Position numbers and translations under genes: made by a program
In this document: one piece after another, positions 63,910 to 64,000 of the stretch
Layout: each line of letters begins with the position of its first letter
How positions within the stretch are numbered: the stretch's first letter is position 1
Notes under the pieces: model-generated
What the model was told of the DNA's origin: nothing
What the model saw: the letters and a program-made list of their open reading frames with translations, nothing else
Database searches by the model: none
Origin: Diacronema lutheri
Lineage: Eukaryota; Haptophyta; Pavlovophyceae; Pavlovales; Pavlovaceae
Direction of reading: 5' to 3'
Assembly (NCBI GenBank): GCA_019448385.1
Contig: JAGTXO010000034.1
Span: forward strand, 106,001 to 170,000
DNA: 64,000 bases

Positions 63910-64000
63910 CGCACCGCGTGTGCAGGTGCGCACTGTGCGCGCCTTCTCGGCGGTTGCTTTCGGATCGGGGGGTTGCTCATGTCACCGTCACCGTCACGTG
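63910..64000. other. Upstream region of PcfJ-like gene, window end
   Basis: 91 bp including a (caccgt)n-like direct repeat at 63980-63998. Likely promoter or leader. Confidence 0.35.

Overview
This is nuclear DNA from a eukaryote with a very high G+C genome. Spliceosomal introns, a MADS-box gene, a PNO1 homologue, a cyclophilin, an FKBP, a voltage-sensor/cyclase fusion and a eukaryotic-type selenocysteine tRNA all point that way. The base composition, long uninterrupted exons, alanine/arginine/glycine-rich low-complexity proteins and a signal-peptide-plus-transit-like leader suggest a unicellular alga, possibly a haptophyte. That placement is inference. There are no operons, rRNA genes or CRISPR arrays.

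Layout. 81-1107: a divergent pair of small membrane/secretory proteins. 1284-16202: one uninterrupted 4,972-codon minus-strand frame for a giant protein built from SFI1-like tryptophan repeats. 16378-20059: FKBP peptidyl-prolyl isomerase, PNO1 (five exons) and a mitochondrial carrier family protein. 20187-24132: a MEF2-type MADS-box gene with a very long Gln/His/Gly-rich tail. 24367-31057: a short-chain dehydrogenase (four exons), an uncertain small gene and a PP2C phosphatase. 31874-41488: a seven-exon acidic protein with claspin/Mrc1-like features. 41659-43150: a four-exon cyclophilin. 43279-52929: a PGAP1-like GPI inositol-deacylase relative of about 3,043 residues. 52964-54638: a tandem array of about 182-bp units, each carrying a tRNA-Sec(UCA) gene on the minus strand (nine complete copies). 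54904-56671: two adjacent foldback-type repeat elements. 56711-63909: a 112-residue conserved-looking protein, a voltage-sensor/adenylyl-cyclase fusion and a PcfJ-like-domain protein with an N-terminal targeting leader.

Exon boundaries were set by hand, using reading-frame phase, AG/GT context and recalled family alignments. Most models close with consistent phases. Two of roughly 29 introns use GC donors. Nearly all long homopolymer C runs fall inside introns and always on the sense strand of the host gene.

The most unusual feature is the tandem amplification of selenocysteine tRNA genes. The giant SFI1-repeat gene, the sense-strand poly-C introns, and three enzyme-like proteins lacking canonical catalytic or metal-binding residues also stand out.
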